Assembly: GCA_001769975.1 (NCBI GenBank)
Contig: MEPW01000029.1
Location: forward strand, 1 to 34,959
Direction: 5' to 3'
Length of the DNA: 34,959 bases
Source of the DNA: Bdellovibrionales bacterium RIFOXYA1_FULL_36_14
GTDB lineage: Bacteria; Bdellovibrionota; Bacteriovoracia; Bacteriovoracales; Bacteriovoracaceae
The position numbers and the translations under genes were made by a program. Shown here piece by piece: positions 17,096-24,496 of this stretch (positions are counted from its first letter, which is position 1; every line of letters starts with the position of its first letter). The notes beneath the pieces are model-generated. The model was given only the letters and a program-made list of their open reading frames with translations. It searched no databases and was not told the DNA's origin.

Positions 17096-17414
17096 TTTTT
17101 CCTCTTTAAGATCATTCTAAATTATAAAATTAAGTAGCATATAACTTATTATAAATACAAGATCAATGTTTCAAAATTTTTTTAAATCGACTACTATTGT
17201 AATTATTTTATGGTTTAAATTTTTGAATGAAAAAAAATCAGCACGGTGTTATACATGGCGTGCGACTAGATTTAGGTATATGAAAAAAAATCCAAATTGC
17301 TTTAATAATTTAGTTTGAGTTTTATGTGTGTGGTTTTGATTTGTATTTTTCATGTGGTTCCGATGTAGTTAGTAAATTTCTTGTTCAAAAAGCAAATGTG
17401 GATTTTCATTTTTT

Positions 17415-17450
17415 CGGGAGCTGGCCCTGCTAGCTCCCGTGTTATTTTTT
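17415..17450 (+). terminator. Isolated terminator-like hairpin upstream of rex
   Basis: Perfect 8-bp stem CGGGAGCT/AGCTCCCG with a 9-base loop, followed by TGTTATTTTTT. On the minus strand the stem would be followed by A, so it works only for + strand transcripts. No + strand gene lies within 1.7 kb upstream, so it may end a small RNA or trim a rex leader. Confidence 0.6.
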
Positions 17451-17460
17451 ACACACCTAA

Positions 17461-17476
17461 TGTGAAAATTTTATCA
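17461..17476. promoter_or_regulatory. Candidate Rex operator upstream of rex
   Basis: TGTGAAAATTTTATCA is an imperfect 16-base palindrome (6 of 8 pairs), and its left arm matches the TTGTGAAA half of known Rex sites. It lies about 110 bases before the rex start. Autoregulation is inferred from the family; the right arm is degenerate. Confidence 0.35.
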
Positions 17477-17584
17477 GTCAATTTTTTTGTTATCTTTGCT
17501 AGAAGAGCATCTTTTATTCTTTTATTAAACTTAAAAACCTATTACGATTAGTAAAGAATTAGTTAATTTTTTTAAGGTGGAGTA

Positions 17585-18256
17585 ATGCAATTTTTAATTC
17601 CGGATAAAACGATCGAAAGATTAAGCTTGTACAGAAGACTACTCACTTACGAAAGTGCCTCAGGTAGAGAGAATATTTATTCTCATGAACTGGCTAGATT
17701 TGCTAACTTGTCAGCCGTGCAAGTAAGAAGAGATTTGATGTTTTTAGAACATTCAGGTAGCCCCAAGAGTGGTTATCGAGTAAATGAAATTATCGATCAA
17801 ATTTCAGATTTGCTGGGAAAATCAAAGCGGCAAGAAGTTGCTATTTTTGGAGTTGGTAATTTAGGTAAAGCGATTCTCTCCTATTTTGGTGGGAAAATGC
17901 AGGATCTTCCGATTGTAGCTGCCTTTGATAAAAATGAGGAACTAAAAATTAACTCTAATTTGCCTTGTCCAATTTACCATACTTCTAAAGTAAAAGAAGT
18001 CTTTGAAAAAAACAATATTGAGATAGTTATTTTAGCGGTACCTGAAAATGAAGCCCAACCTATTGTCGATCTGATTGTTCCCATGGGGGTGCGGGCGATT
18101 GTTAATTTTGCCCATATTCCATTGAGGGTTTCTTCTCACGTTTTTGTAGAAAATATTGATATAATGCTTACAATTGAAAAAGCCGCTTATTTTTCTTTGC
18201 AAAATAATCATCAAATGCATGAGTTGATCTTACCAAGTATAGAAAGCAGCCTATAA
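17585..18256 (+). CDS. rex: Redox-sensing transcriptional repressor Rex
   Basis: Rex binds DNA when NAD+ is high and is released by NADH, so it derepresses fermentation and anaerobic respiration genes. The 223-residue protein has the family layout. A winged helix spans residues 1-75 (YSHELARFANLSAVQVRRDLMFLEHSG) with the recognition helix around 43-53. A Rossmann domain follows, with GVGNLG at 89-94 and the AFDK acidic strand end. The C-terminus has the FAHIPLRVSSHVFVENIDIM stretch. GGTGGAG lies about 5 bases before the ATG. A candidate Rex site precedes it. A membrane-bound Na+ decarboxylase and ppdK in this window would be plausible targets. Confidence 0.95.
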   Translation: MQFLIPDKTIERLSLYRRLLTYESASGRENIYSHELARFANLSAVQVRRDLMFLEHSGSPKSGYRVNEIIDQISDLLGKSKRQEVAIFGVGNLGKAILSYFGGKMQDLPIVAAFDKNEELKINSNLPCPIYHTSKVKEVFEKNNIEIVILAVPENEAQPIVDLIVPMGVRAIVNFAHIPLRVSSHVFVENIDIMLTIEKAAYFSLQNNHQMHELILPSIESSL

Positions 18257-18356
18257 TTCAGACCATAGCCTATATATAATCATCGCTTCATTTGGCCATG
18301 GATAGTGAGTTTGTGGTAATATCCATTATATTAAATCGGTTATGAATGAGTTTTAA

Positions 18357-19349
18357 ATGAAAGTAAAAATAATTTTGATGATGATGTTAGGCTTTTTGGT
18401 CACAGCTTGTTTTATTCTTCGAAATGACAAAATAATAAAAATTGGAACAGGAAGTACCGCGGGGATTTATTACCCGACCGGTAAAGAAATTGCCTCACTT
18501 CTAGAAACCATTTTAAATAAAGAAAACGTTAAAGTAGATTATATTAGTACTGGAGGTTCCGTTTATAACATACATGCTGTCCTATCTGGTGATATGGATT
18601 TTGGTATAGCCCAGTCGGATAAACAATATTTAGCCTGGAATGGATTTGGTGAATGGGAAAAAAAGGGACCGCAAAAAAAACTGAGATCAATCTTTTCGAT
18701 TCATCCAGAGAGTGTGCTCTTGATCGCTTCACAGGAGAGTGGGATATATAAAACCATAGATTTGGTAGGTAAGAAAGTTAATTTGGGGAATCCTGGGTCA
18801 GGACAATTGGGTAATGCTATGGATGTACTGGAAGCCTATGGCCTTAGTGAAAAAAATATTATTCCAGAATACTTGAATGCTTCGGAAGCAACTGAGCGGT
18901 TTTTGAAAGATAGGATAGATGCTTTTTTTTACACGATTGGTAATCCCAACGACGTGGTGCTTGATTTAGTAAAAAAAAATAAGAAAATAAATCTTATTCC
19001 GCTAGATAGTGTCTCTATTTCTAGATTGGTTGATAAATATTCATATTATGTAGAGGTAGAGATTCCTCAAAAGATTTACCCCAAAGTTTTAAATATGGAT
19101 TTAAAAACTTTTGGTGTTAAGGCTACCTTGGTAACGTCTTCGGAAGTGGATGATCATTTGGTGTACCTGCTTACCAAAGCAGTTTTTGATAACTTCGAAA
19201 GGTTTAAAAAATCCCATCCTTCTCACGAAAATTTAACTATTGAGAATTGCTTAATGGGATTAACAGCTCCCATCCATGCGGGAGCGCTAAAGTATTATAA
19301 TGAAAAAAATCTTACGAGGTTTATTCCTAGTGAATTGATTAAGGAGTAG
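18357..19349 (+). CDS. TAXI-family TRAP transporter solute-binding lipoprotein
   Basis: Periplasmic binding protein of the TAXI branch of TRAP transporters, usually taking up organic acids with Na+ or H+. The opening after the signal is diagnostic: KIGTGSTAGIYYPTGKEIA, followed by VDYISTGGSVYNIHAVLSGD, FGIAQSD and VNLGNPGSGQ. The signal ends in VTAC with Cys18, so it is a lipoprotein. At 330 residues it is complete. TAXI proteins normally pair with a fused DctQM-type permease; none is in the window. It starts 100 bases after rex and is followed within 4 bases by acylphosphatase. Confidence 0.88.
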   Translation: MKVKIILMMMLGFLVTACFILRNDKIIKIGTGSTAGIYYPTGKEIASLLETILNKENVKVDYISTGGSVYNIHAVLSGDMDFGIAQSDKQYLAWNGFGEWEKKGPQKKLRSIFSIHPESVLLIASQESGIYKTIDLVGKKVNLGNPGSGQLGNAMDVLEAYGLSEKNIIPEYLNASEATERFLKDRIDAFFYTIGNPNDVVLDLVKKNKKINLIPLDSVSISRLVDKYSYYVEVEIPQKIYPKVLNMDLKTFGVKATLVTSSEVDDHLVYLLTKAVFDNFERFKKSHPSHENLTIENCLMGLTAPIHAGALKYYNEKNLTRFIPSELIKE

Positions 19350-19353
19350 CTAC

Positions 19354-19632
19354 TTGCAGTGTTTTAAGTTTGTGATAAGTGGTAGAGTTCAGGGAGTGTG
19401 TTTTCGGGCAAATACTGTCCGTTTTGTTATGAAAACAGATCTAGATATCCGGGGATATGTAAAAAATTTATCGAATGGCGATGTAGAGGTGTTAGCTCAA
19501 GGAGATAGTAAGAATTTAGAAATTCTTCACGACTGGTTAAAAAAGGGACCTCCCATGGCAAAAGTTGTCAGCGTAAAGGTTGTCAAAATAGATTCATTTT
19601 GTGATTATGATGATTTTAAAATTATATCTTAA
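19354..19632 (+). CDS. Acylphosphatase
   Basis: Small enzyme that hydrolyses acyl phosphates such as carbamoyl and 1,3-bisphosphoglycerate. The 92-residue product has the active-site loop SGRVQGVCFR with Arg18 and the catalytic Asn38 in GYVKNLSNGDVEV, so it should be active. The start is a TTG: AAGGAG ends 7 bases before it, and no ATG or GTG in the frame lies before the conserved core. The gene follows the TAXI stop by 4 bases and precedes the DUF4416 gene by 8, so it is within one operon. Confidence 0.92.
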   Translation: MQCFKFVISGRVQGVCFRANTVRFVMKTDLDIRGYVKNLSNGDVEVLAQGDSKNLEILHDWLKKGPPMAKVVSVKVVKIDSFCDYDDFKIIS

Positions 19633-19640
19633 GGTTTGTT

Positions 19641-20186
19641 GTGGGTGAAATAATTGAAAGACCTCCCGTTAATTTAGTAGTTGGTTTTATATATAAAACC
19701 AACGAGCAGCTTATAAAAGCAAAAGAAAAGTTGATTATCTGTTATGGAGATTTTGATTTTGAATCACAAGAGCTTCTTTTCAACCACACTACATATTATG
19801 TTAAAGAAATGGGTGGGCCGTTGTTTAGACAATTTGCCAGTTTCAAAAATTTAATTTCACCAGAGGATTTACCTGATATTAAAATAAAGACTAACGAAAT
19901 TGAAGATACATTTCGCGATAATAAATTAGTAAGACAAATTAATCTAGATCCGGGGTATATCTGTGCATCTGCACTTATATTAGCGACTACCAAAAACCAT
20001 CAACAACGAATCTATTTATCCAAGGGGATATACGGAGAGAGTGAATTATTTTATCAGGACGGGAAATTTAATCATTGGAATTGGACTTATCCAGATTATC
20101 AGACCCAGGAATATAAGGATATTTTTATAATTATTAGAGATACCTATGCTAGAAAAATCAAAAATACGTCACATCGATTTATTTAA
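19641..20186 (+). CDS. DUF4416 family protein
   Basis: A 181-residue protein of the DUF4416 family, known mostly from delta-type proteobacteria and related lineages and of unknown function. I recognise it from the block GYICASALILATTKNHQQRIYLSKGIYGE followed by WTYPDYQTQEYKDIF; the early ELLFNHTTYYVKEMGG also fits. It starts at a GTG preceded by AAGG; the first in-frame ATG is far inside the conserved region. No signal peptide or membrane segment is seen, so it is probably cytoplasmic. It is the last gene of the TAXI/acylphosphatase run. Confidence 0.8.
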   Translation: MGEIIERPPVNLVVGFIYKTNEQLIKAKEKLIICYGDFDFESQELLFNHTTYYVKEMGGPLFRQFASFKNLISPEDLPDIKIKTNEIEDTFRDNKLVRQINLDPGYICASALILATTKNHQQRIYLSKGIYGESELFYQDGKFNHWNWTYPDYQTQEYKDIFIIIRDTYARKIKNTSHRFI

Positions 20187-20279
20187 TTTAAGCAATTTGG
20201 TCAGGTTAAAATAAATATAATATTTTTCTAAATGAATGTATAATTTGACTGAATAAGACATATTTTGGGGGAGTGCTAC

Positions 20280-20630
20280 GTGAATTTTCAAGGGAAAAGG
20301 GCGTTGATAATTGAAGATGAAGAGGAGATTAGGGAGATTTTAAATTTTTATTTGCAGAGCGAAGGTGTAGAGGTGGAAGAGGCTTCTTCTGGAGAGGAGG
20401 GGATCCAGAAAGCGCAAAAGGCTAATTTTGATTTAGTAGTTACTGATTTAAGTATGCCTGGAATGAAGGGTGAAAAAGTAATAGAGATCCTTAGAACAAT
20501 ACCAAGTATAGCAAAAATTGTAGTTTCCACTGGAAGCTTAAAATTTGAAGAATCAATAGCTGACGGCACATTATTAAAACCGTTTAACAAAGATGATGTA
20601 ATCGAAATGTTAAATAAGCTTTTTTCTTAA
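20280..20630 (+). CDS. Stand-alone response regulator receiver domain
   Basis: A single CheY-like receiver domain of 116 residues with no output domain. The acidic pair is Glu12-Asp13, the phosphoacceptor is Asp56 (VVTDLSMPG), the switch Ser/Thr is at 83-84 and the conserved Lys is at 100 (LLKPF). I chose the GTG at 20280 because GGGGGAG sits 6 bases before it; a TTG at 20265 would fall inside that ribosome-binding site. A perfect TATAAT lies at 20239-20244, but without a clear -35. No histidine kinase is adjacent, so it may be a phosphorelay intermediate or act on a protein partner. It ends one base from the convergent amylase gene. Confidence 0.88.
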   Translation: MNFQGKRALIIEDEEEIREILNFYLQSEGVEVEEASSGEEGIQKAQKANFDLVVTDLSMPGMKGEKVIEILRTIPSIAKIVVSTGSLKFEESIADGTLLKPFNKDDVIEMLNKLFS

Positions 20631-20631
20631 A

Positions 20632-21969
20632 TTATTTTTTAATCCACACGGCCCAGTCATTTCCGGAATGATAAAGCCGCCAAATGTTTAAATCAGGATG
20701 CCAGCTTCTTTGACCTATTTTGACAGCGATTTTGTTATCGATATAGGCGGCATAAAGTCCGTAGGAAGCCTCTTTAATGTATAAAGTAGAGGTAGATTTG
20801 ATTGCTTGTTGTTTTCTAAGGAGGGTAAGTTTTTTTATATCATCTTTAAGTCCCCAATCAAAAAAATGATCCCAAAAAACACAAGGAGTTCCCGGGTGAG
20901 TAAGAATGTATGCATAGCCTTGCATGATTTGGTTTTTATCACCAAAAGGCCAATGGTTTTGAGTTGAGCCTGTATCGTGATTATCAATGAATGTTATTGC
21001 CTTCTCTGGCATAATGCCAATAAGTCCAGGGGCTTTTTGTTGTTGATCAATTAGTCGCCAATATTCATTTTCTTTTATGGCAGTTTGGAGGATTCCTTTG
21101 GTGGTAAAATCAAAAGCATCCGGTGCATTGCTTACGTCAATGTAGCTAGGCCATATGGAATTAATCCAATTGATTATGCTAGTTCTGTGGGCATCTTGAT
21201 TGTAGCAGATTTTCTTCCCTGGGCAGCTCCAATCCATATCCGTCCAGTATTCGCCGATGGAATAAATCGGCATAGTGTGCTGGTTAATTTCTCCAATAAA
21301 GCGTCCCGAAAAGCCTTTGGCAAAATCAAACCTGAAACCTGCAAATCCTACATCAGTGATAAGCCATTTCATCCAGTCTTTGAGATAATTTAGTATGTAT
21401 TGGTTGGTAAGATCCAGGTCGTAAGCATAGTTAGTTGCTTCTCCAGTATCTTGAGCACCTTGACCGATGAGTCCATCACCACCTGTAAATGCCCATAGAC
21501 CCCAATCTGGATTCATAAAAATTGGATTTTCAGGCGTGCCGGCATGTTTGCCACGATGATTAATTACAACGTCAGCGAGGGCATAAACTTTTTTGGATTT
21601 TAAATTATCAACTAATTTTTTAAGTTCAAGATAGGTACCATAAGACGTATTTAGATTGTAATACTCCAATGGAATATAGCCTCTTGAGTGAGGATAAATT
21701 CCCTCCCCGTTGTAGCCTAGATTGGGAGGAGGAAGCCAGATATAATTGAAACCTGCTGCAGAAATTTCTGATGTGACAGAATTAACAGCATTGTACCACC
21801 CTTTCGGATTTGCATAAGATTCCCAGTTAAAACCTTGAAGGATAATGACATCATCTTTGGGATAAGTCTTCCCAGCATAAACGCTAAAGCTGAAAATAAG
21901 GCATATCGATACTGCAGATATTTTTAACAAAAAATGAATTTTTTCAAAACCGTAAATTACAGGCGTCAT
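20632..21969 (-). CDS. Secreted alpha-amylase, GH13 plant-type (subfamily 6-like)
   Basis: Endo-acting alpha-1,4-glucan hydrolase. The signal peptide spans about residues 14-32, cut near VYAGK, so the enzyme is exported. The catalytic barrel has DVVINH (133-138), GFRFDFAKG with nucleophile Asp215, acid/base Glu240 in SIGEYW, and FIDNHD with Asp332. The motif 4 region (HDTGSTQNHWPFGD, then GYAYILTHPGTPCVF and DHFFDWGLK) reads like cereal alpha-amylases, as does the C-terminal sheet domain (YIDNKIAVKIG, SGNDWAVW). At 445 residues it is complete, about the plant length plus a long signal region. The Shine-Dalgarno is weak; an in-frame TTG at residue 14 is an alternative start. No maltose transport genes are adjacent. 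Confidence 0.93.
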   Translation of the reverse strand: MTPVIYGFEKIHFLLKISAVSICLIFSFSVYAGKTYPKDDVIILQGFNWESYANPKGWYNAVNSVTSEISAAGFNYIWLPPPNLGYNGEGIYPHSRGYIPLEYYNLNTSYGTYLELKKLVDNLKSKKVYALADVVINHRGKHAGTPENPIFMNPDWGLWAFTGGDGLIGQGAQDTGEATNYAYDLDLTNQYILNYLKDWMKWLITDVGFAGFRFDFAKGFSGRFIGEINQHTMPIYSIGEYWTDMDWSCPGKKICYNQDAHRTSIINWINSIWPSYIDVSNAPDAFDFTTKGILQTAIKENEYWRLIDQQQKAPGLIGIMPEKAITFIDNHDTGSTQNHWPFGDKNQIMQGYAYILTHPGTPCVFWDHFFDWGLKDDIKKLTLLRKQQAIKSTSTLYIKEASYGLYAAYIDNKIAVKIGQRSWHPDLNIWRLYHSGNDWAVWIKK

Positions 21970-22011
21970 GCGTTAAAAATAATCTAAATCTAACAATATC
22001 GCAACAATTCT

Positions 22012-22038
22012 ATTATAAATATGTCTTACATCTGTAAA
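22012..22038 (-). promoter_or_regulatory. Putative amylase promoter with overlapping palindrome
   Basis: On the minus strand TTTACA (22038-22033) and a perfect TATAAT (22017-22012) are separated by 15 bases, slightly short. An interrupted palindrome TTACA-TC-TGTAA (22026-22037) overlaps the -35 and spacer, where a repressor could sit. Confidence 0.4.
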
Positions 22039-22118
22039 ATATAGTAACGCGCTGCGCTCACGGTCTTTACATTATGTTATTTTGATATTTGATAAATATA
22101 AAATATTTAAGTGATTAT

Positions 22119-23690
22119 TTAATTTTCAAAATAGTTGTTAATATAATCTTCAAATGTTTCAGTATCTCCCATTTCCATTTTCTCTTGGAAATTGAATGAA
22201 TCTATCGCAGCAGTGGTGAATATTTTATGCATATCATCTGTAAGTTTTTGTTGAAGAAAATAATTTTTATAAAGATTGCTTTTATCCAGTCCAAGTTGGA
22301 GTAAACTTTCTTGGAGAGTTTCTTTTAGCAGGAGGGCAGAGTAGGTTTTTTCTGGATTATGCAGGTATGTTTTATATAGTTTAAGTGTTTCAGAATATTC
22401 ATCATCAGTTGCCTTATTAAATAGAATGCTAATAATCTTCAACTCTTCAAAAATTTCTAACGCCCAATCTACTAATTTTATTTCTTTTTTTTCACTTTGA
22501 AGAGTAAGGTCTTTGGTTCGTCCAGATAAAACCACCATTTCTTGATTGTATTTTTGGTGGGTTTGGGTTTCATGATTACAGCTTAGACTTTTACGTAAAA
22601 GACACCAGGTCAAAAAAATGTCCAAAAATTTTACTTGAGATTCGCCAATTCCGATTGCAAAGAAGGGATTTATATCTACGTTTCTAAATTCGACATATTC
22701 AACTCCCCGTTTAAGTAGTGCGGTAGTCGGACGCTCATTGGGAAGAGTTTTTCGCTTGGGTCGGATACTTGAATAATATTCATTTTCTATTTGTAAAATA
22801 GAATCACTAATTTGGATTCTATTGCCATTTTGAAAGATACCCAGTTTTTCCCAATTGGGATCTTTAGTTTGAACGGCAAGGCGTAAATCTTCAACGTAAT
22901 TATCTAAATTCCTGTGACAAATAGCAATTTGGGTGCTGGCCTTGTTTTGATAGCCAAGGTGGCTCATTCTTAAACTAGTAGCATAGGGCAAATAAAGATT
23001 TTTATAATTTTCAGACAAAAGCATCTTTTCTGCTTGCTCTTTGGAACTGATAAAATGAGGACAAACGCTGGGTGAGGCCCCGAACAGATAGCTGATCAGC
23101 CAGCCATATTGATGAACATTTCTGATGAGATTGAGGTAGCATTCAGATTTGAAATCCTTTATGGATTTTCGACTTTTAAGATGGCTGTGGTACGCTGGCC
23201 AAAATTCTTTTGGCATGGAAAAATTATAATGAATTCCAGAAATAGTCTGCATATTGCTGCCGTAACGGTGGTGAAGACCAATGCGATATAATTTTTTAAA
23301 TTTTCCATTATTTGAATTACCGTAGTCGGCGATTGGAATATGTTGTTTTTCTTGTAAGCAAGGCATACTAAGGGGCCAAAGTTGTTCTTCCCCAATGTTT
23401 TTTACTGTAAATACATGAAGATCATTTAAAAACTTAATAAGTTTTTTAGGAGTATTAAAGACTGGTGTGATAAATTCAATCATTGACTCTGAAAAATCAG
23501 TAGTGATAAATGGATTAGTGAGGCTTGCACCTAGGCTTGGGGGATGCTTAGTTTGTGCGATGAATCCGTCTGGATTAATTCTTAAACACTCCCTTTCAAT
23601 TCCCCTTGATATGTTGTTAAGCAGGCAATGATGGTTAGAATGTTCAAAAAAAGAAATATTATCTAATGGTGTTTTTTTCAAATTAAACAA
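22119..23690 (-). CDS. gshA: Glutamate-cysteine ligase, gammaproteobacterial type
   Basis: First enzyme of glutathione synthesis, joining glutamate to cysteine with ATP. The 523-residue length matches E. coli GshA (518). The N-terminus has the family block ISRGIERECLRINPDG, then TTDFSESMIEFITPV (glutamate/Mg2+ site), LWPLSMPC, and later SGIHYNFSMP and VEFRNVDINPF. This class differs from the plant/alphaproteobacterial ligases. The start appears to be a TTG at 23690: an in-frame TAA lies at 23702-23700, and no ATG occurs before the conserved core. gshB is not in the window. It is divergent from a small lipoprotein, with a perfect 12-base palindrome between them. Confidence 0.92.
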   Translation of the reverse strand: MFNLKKTPLDNISFFEHSNHHCLLNNISRGIERECLRINPDGFIAQTKHPPSLGASLTNPFITTDFSESMIEFITPVFNTPKKLIKFLNDLHVFTVKNIGEEQLWPLSMPCLQEKQHIPIADYGNSNNGKFKKLYRIGLHHRYGSNMQTISGIHYNFSMPKEFWPAYHSHLKSRKSIKDFKSECYLNLIRNVHQYGWLISYLFGASPSVCPHFISSKEQAEKMLLSENYKNLYLPYATSLRMSHLGYQNKASTQIAICHRNLDNYVEDLRLAVQTKDPNWEKLGIFQNGNRIQISDSILQIENEYYSSIRPKRKTLPNERPTTALLKRGVEYVEFRNVDINPFFAIGIGESQVKFLDIFLTWCLLRKSLSCNHETQTHQKYNQEMVVLSGRTKDLTLQSEKKEIKLVDWALEIFEELKIISILFNKATDDEYSETLKLYKTYLHNPEKTYSALLLKETLQESLLQLGLDKSNLYKNYFLQQKLTDDMHKIFTTAAIDSFNFQEKMEMGDTETFEDYINNYFEN

Positions 23691-23706
23691 CTCAACAAAT
23701 TATTAT

Positions 23707-23718
23707 AATACATGTATT
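23707..23718. promoter_or_regulatory. 12-base perfect palindrome between gshA and a lipoprotein gene
   Basis: AATACATGTATT is a perfect palindrome, 17 bases upstream of the gshA start and 47 before the lipoprotein start. A dimeric regulator site is possible, but its low complexity keeps this tentative. Confidence 0.25.
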
Positions 23719-23764
23719 GTGATATAAAAGATGGGATTAAAAGTCTATGGATAAAGGGTTGGAA

Positions 23765-24097
23765 ATGAAAGTTTTAACATTTTTAGTATTGATTACGCTG
23801 GGGGCATGCGCAAGCAATAAATCACCGGAAGTTGAAGCAATTTATTTTTGCAAGACCTTAGAATGGGAGTACATATTTAGAATTTATGAGGATTATAAAA
23901 TTGCTAGGTGTATGGAGTCGACGAGAATTCGAAATGGCCATCTTATGCTGGATCCCATAGAGAGAACACCTGATATGTGTAAAAAGGCGATAGAAAAAGA
24001 AGCCAAGAAAAATCGCTGTTGTCTAATTAGCAAAACTCCTAAATACGGGGAAGTGAGTTTGCCAAAGTGCAAAGATGCAGTAGTTGATTCGCTTTAG
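23765..24097 (+). CDS. Small Cys-rich predicted lipoprotein
   Basis: A 110-residue protein with a short signal sequence ending in the lipobox LGAC (Cys15). I recognise no family. The mature part has six further Cys residues, including a Cys-Cys pair (RCCLI), an even number that could form three disulfides in the periplasm. It is rich in Lys and Glu, with EWEYIFRIYEDYKIARCME near the start. I chose the ATG at 23765 because AAGGG lies upstream and it puts the signal at the N-terminus; an in-frame ATG at 23747 is less likely. It converges on the 79-residue gene with 16 bases between. Confidence 0.65.
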   Translation: MKVLTFLVLITLGACASNKSPEVEAIYFCKTLEWEYIFRIYEDYKIARCMESTRIRNGHLMLDPIERTPDMCKKAIEKEAKKNRCCLISKTPKYGEVSLPKCKDAVVDSL

Positions 24098-24113
24098 GTA
24101 AAATTTTTTAAAA

Positions 24114-24353
24114 CTATTTTGTCTTTAATTCGTCTTCGTTTGCTTTGATGAAGGCTCGAATGTCGTTTGACATATCAAGTAGTTTTAACCATTGCTCTTT
24201 GTAAAGAGTTACTGGAAATCTTCCCATTCCATAAATGGATAGTGCGCCCTTTTGGCTGACTTTCATGGTGAGACCCTTTGAGCTGGTTTTTTTAAGTGCT
24301 TCATTTTCAGCGCGTAGTCTTTCTAATTCAGCTTTAATGTTTTCATCGTTCAT
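24114..24353 (-). CDS. Small conserved protein with N-terminal coiled coil, unknown function
   Basis: A 79-residue protein. The first 22 residues (ENIKAELERLRAENEALKK) form a leucine-zipper-like coiled coil. The rest holds a compact block with KVSQKGALSIYGMGRFPVTL and then YKEQWLKLLDM and IRAFIKANEDELKTK. I have seen similar small proteins in diverse bacteria without an assigned function. GGAG lies 6 bases before the ATG, so the start is firm. The basic/aromatic core and coiled coil suggest an oligomer, perhaps binding nucleic acid, but that is only inference. Confidence 0.75.
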   Translation of the reverse strand: MNDENIKAELERLRAENEALKKTSSKGLTMKVSQKGALSIYGMGRFPVTLYKEQWLKLLDMSNDIRAFIKANEDELKTK

Positions 24354-24389
24354 CGTTACTCCAATTTAAATAAAAAATGTTATCTAGAG

Positions 24390-24408
24390 TATTATTTATT
24401 AAATAATA
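24390..24408. repeat. 9-bp inverted repeat between divergent genes
   Basis: TATTATTTA and TAAATAATA flank a single T: a perfect 19-base dyad made only of A and T. It lies 37 bases upstream of the 79-residue gene and about 90 before the HAD gene. It may be an operator, but AT-only dyads arise easily in this genome. Confidence 0.3.
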
Positions 24409-24496
24409 GTAATTGTTAAGAGCAAATGCTAGAGTCCGGGTGACTTTAATTCAGTGGTACCGATTGACGCAGCAAGCACAAGAAAGGGGGAGGTTT

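Larger units (their letters stand above)
17096..17584. other. 489-base gap between divergent genes
   Basis: A long gap for this compact window. It holds a possible minus-strand promoter near 17140-17175, an isolated hairpin with a downstream T-rich tract at 17415-17447, a candidate Rex operator at 17461-17476 and the rex ribosome-binding site at its end. Two similar 12-mers, TGTGGTTTTGAT (17329) and TGTGGTTCCGAT (17353), lie 24 bases apart. The only + strand reading frame of note is 50 codons (17166-17318) with no good Shine-Dalgarno. The hairpin is oriented to end a + strand transcript, although no + strand gene precedes it; a small RNA is possible. Confidence 0.5.

Noticed and set aside
17166-17318. 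50-codon + strand frame in the gap upstream of rex
   Set aside because: No convincing Shine-Dalgarno, AT-driven composition and no recognisable domain. A terminator lies about 100 bases later, so a small RNA is a better reading than a peptide.
18298-18326. 7-bp inverted repeat ATGGATA/TATCCAT between rex and the TAXI gene
   Set aside because: 15-base spacer and no following T tract; compatible with chance in a 100-base AT-rich gap.
24413-24496. Upstream extension of the HAD protein by 28 codons
   Set aside because: The ATG at 24497 has a near-perfect ribosome-binding site and places the DLDGT motif at the usual position; the extension has no family similarity.
24420-24496. GC-richer leader before the HAD gene considered as a riboswitch or tRNA
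   Set aside because: No cloverleaf, no T-loop consensus and no known riboswitch core could be found by eye.
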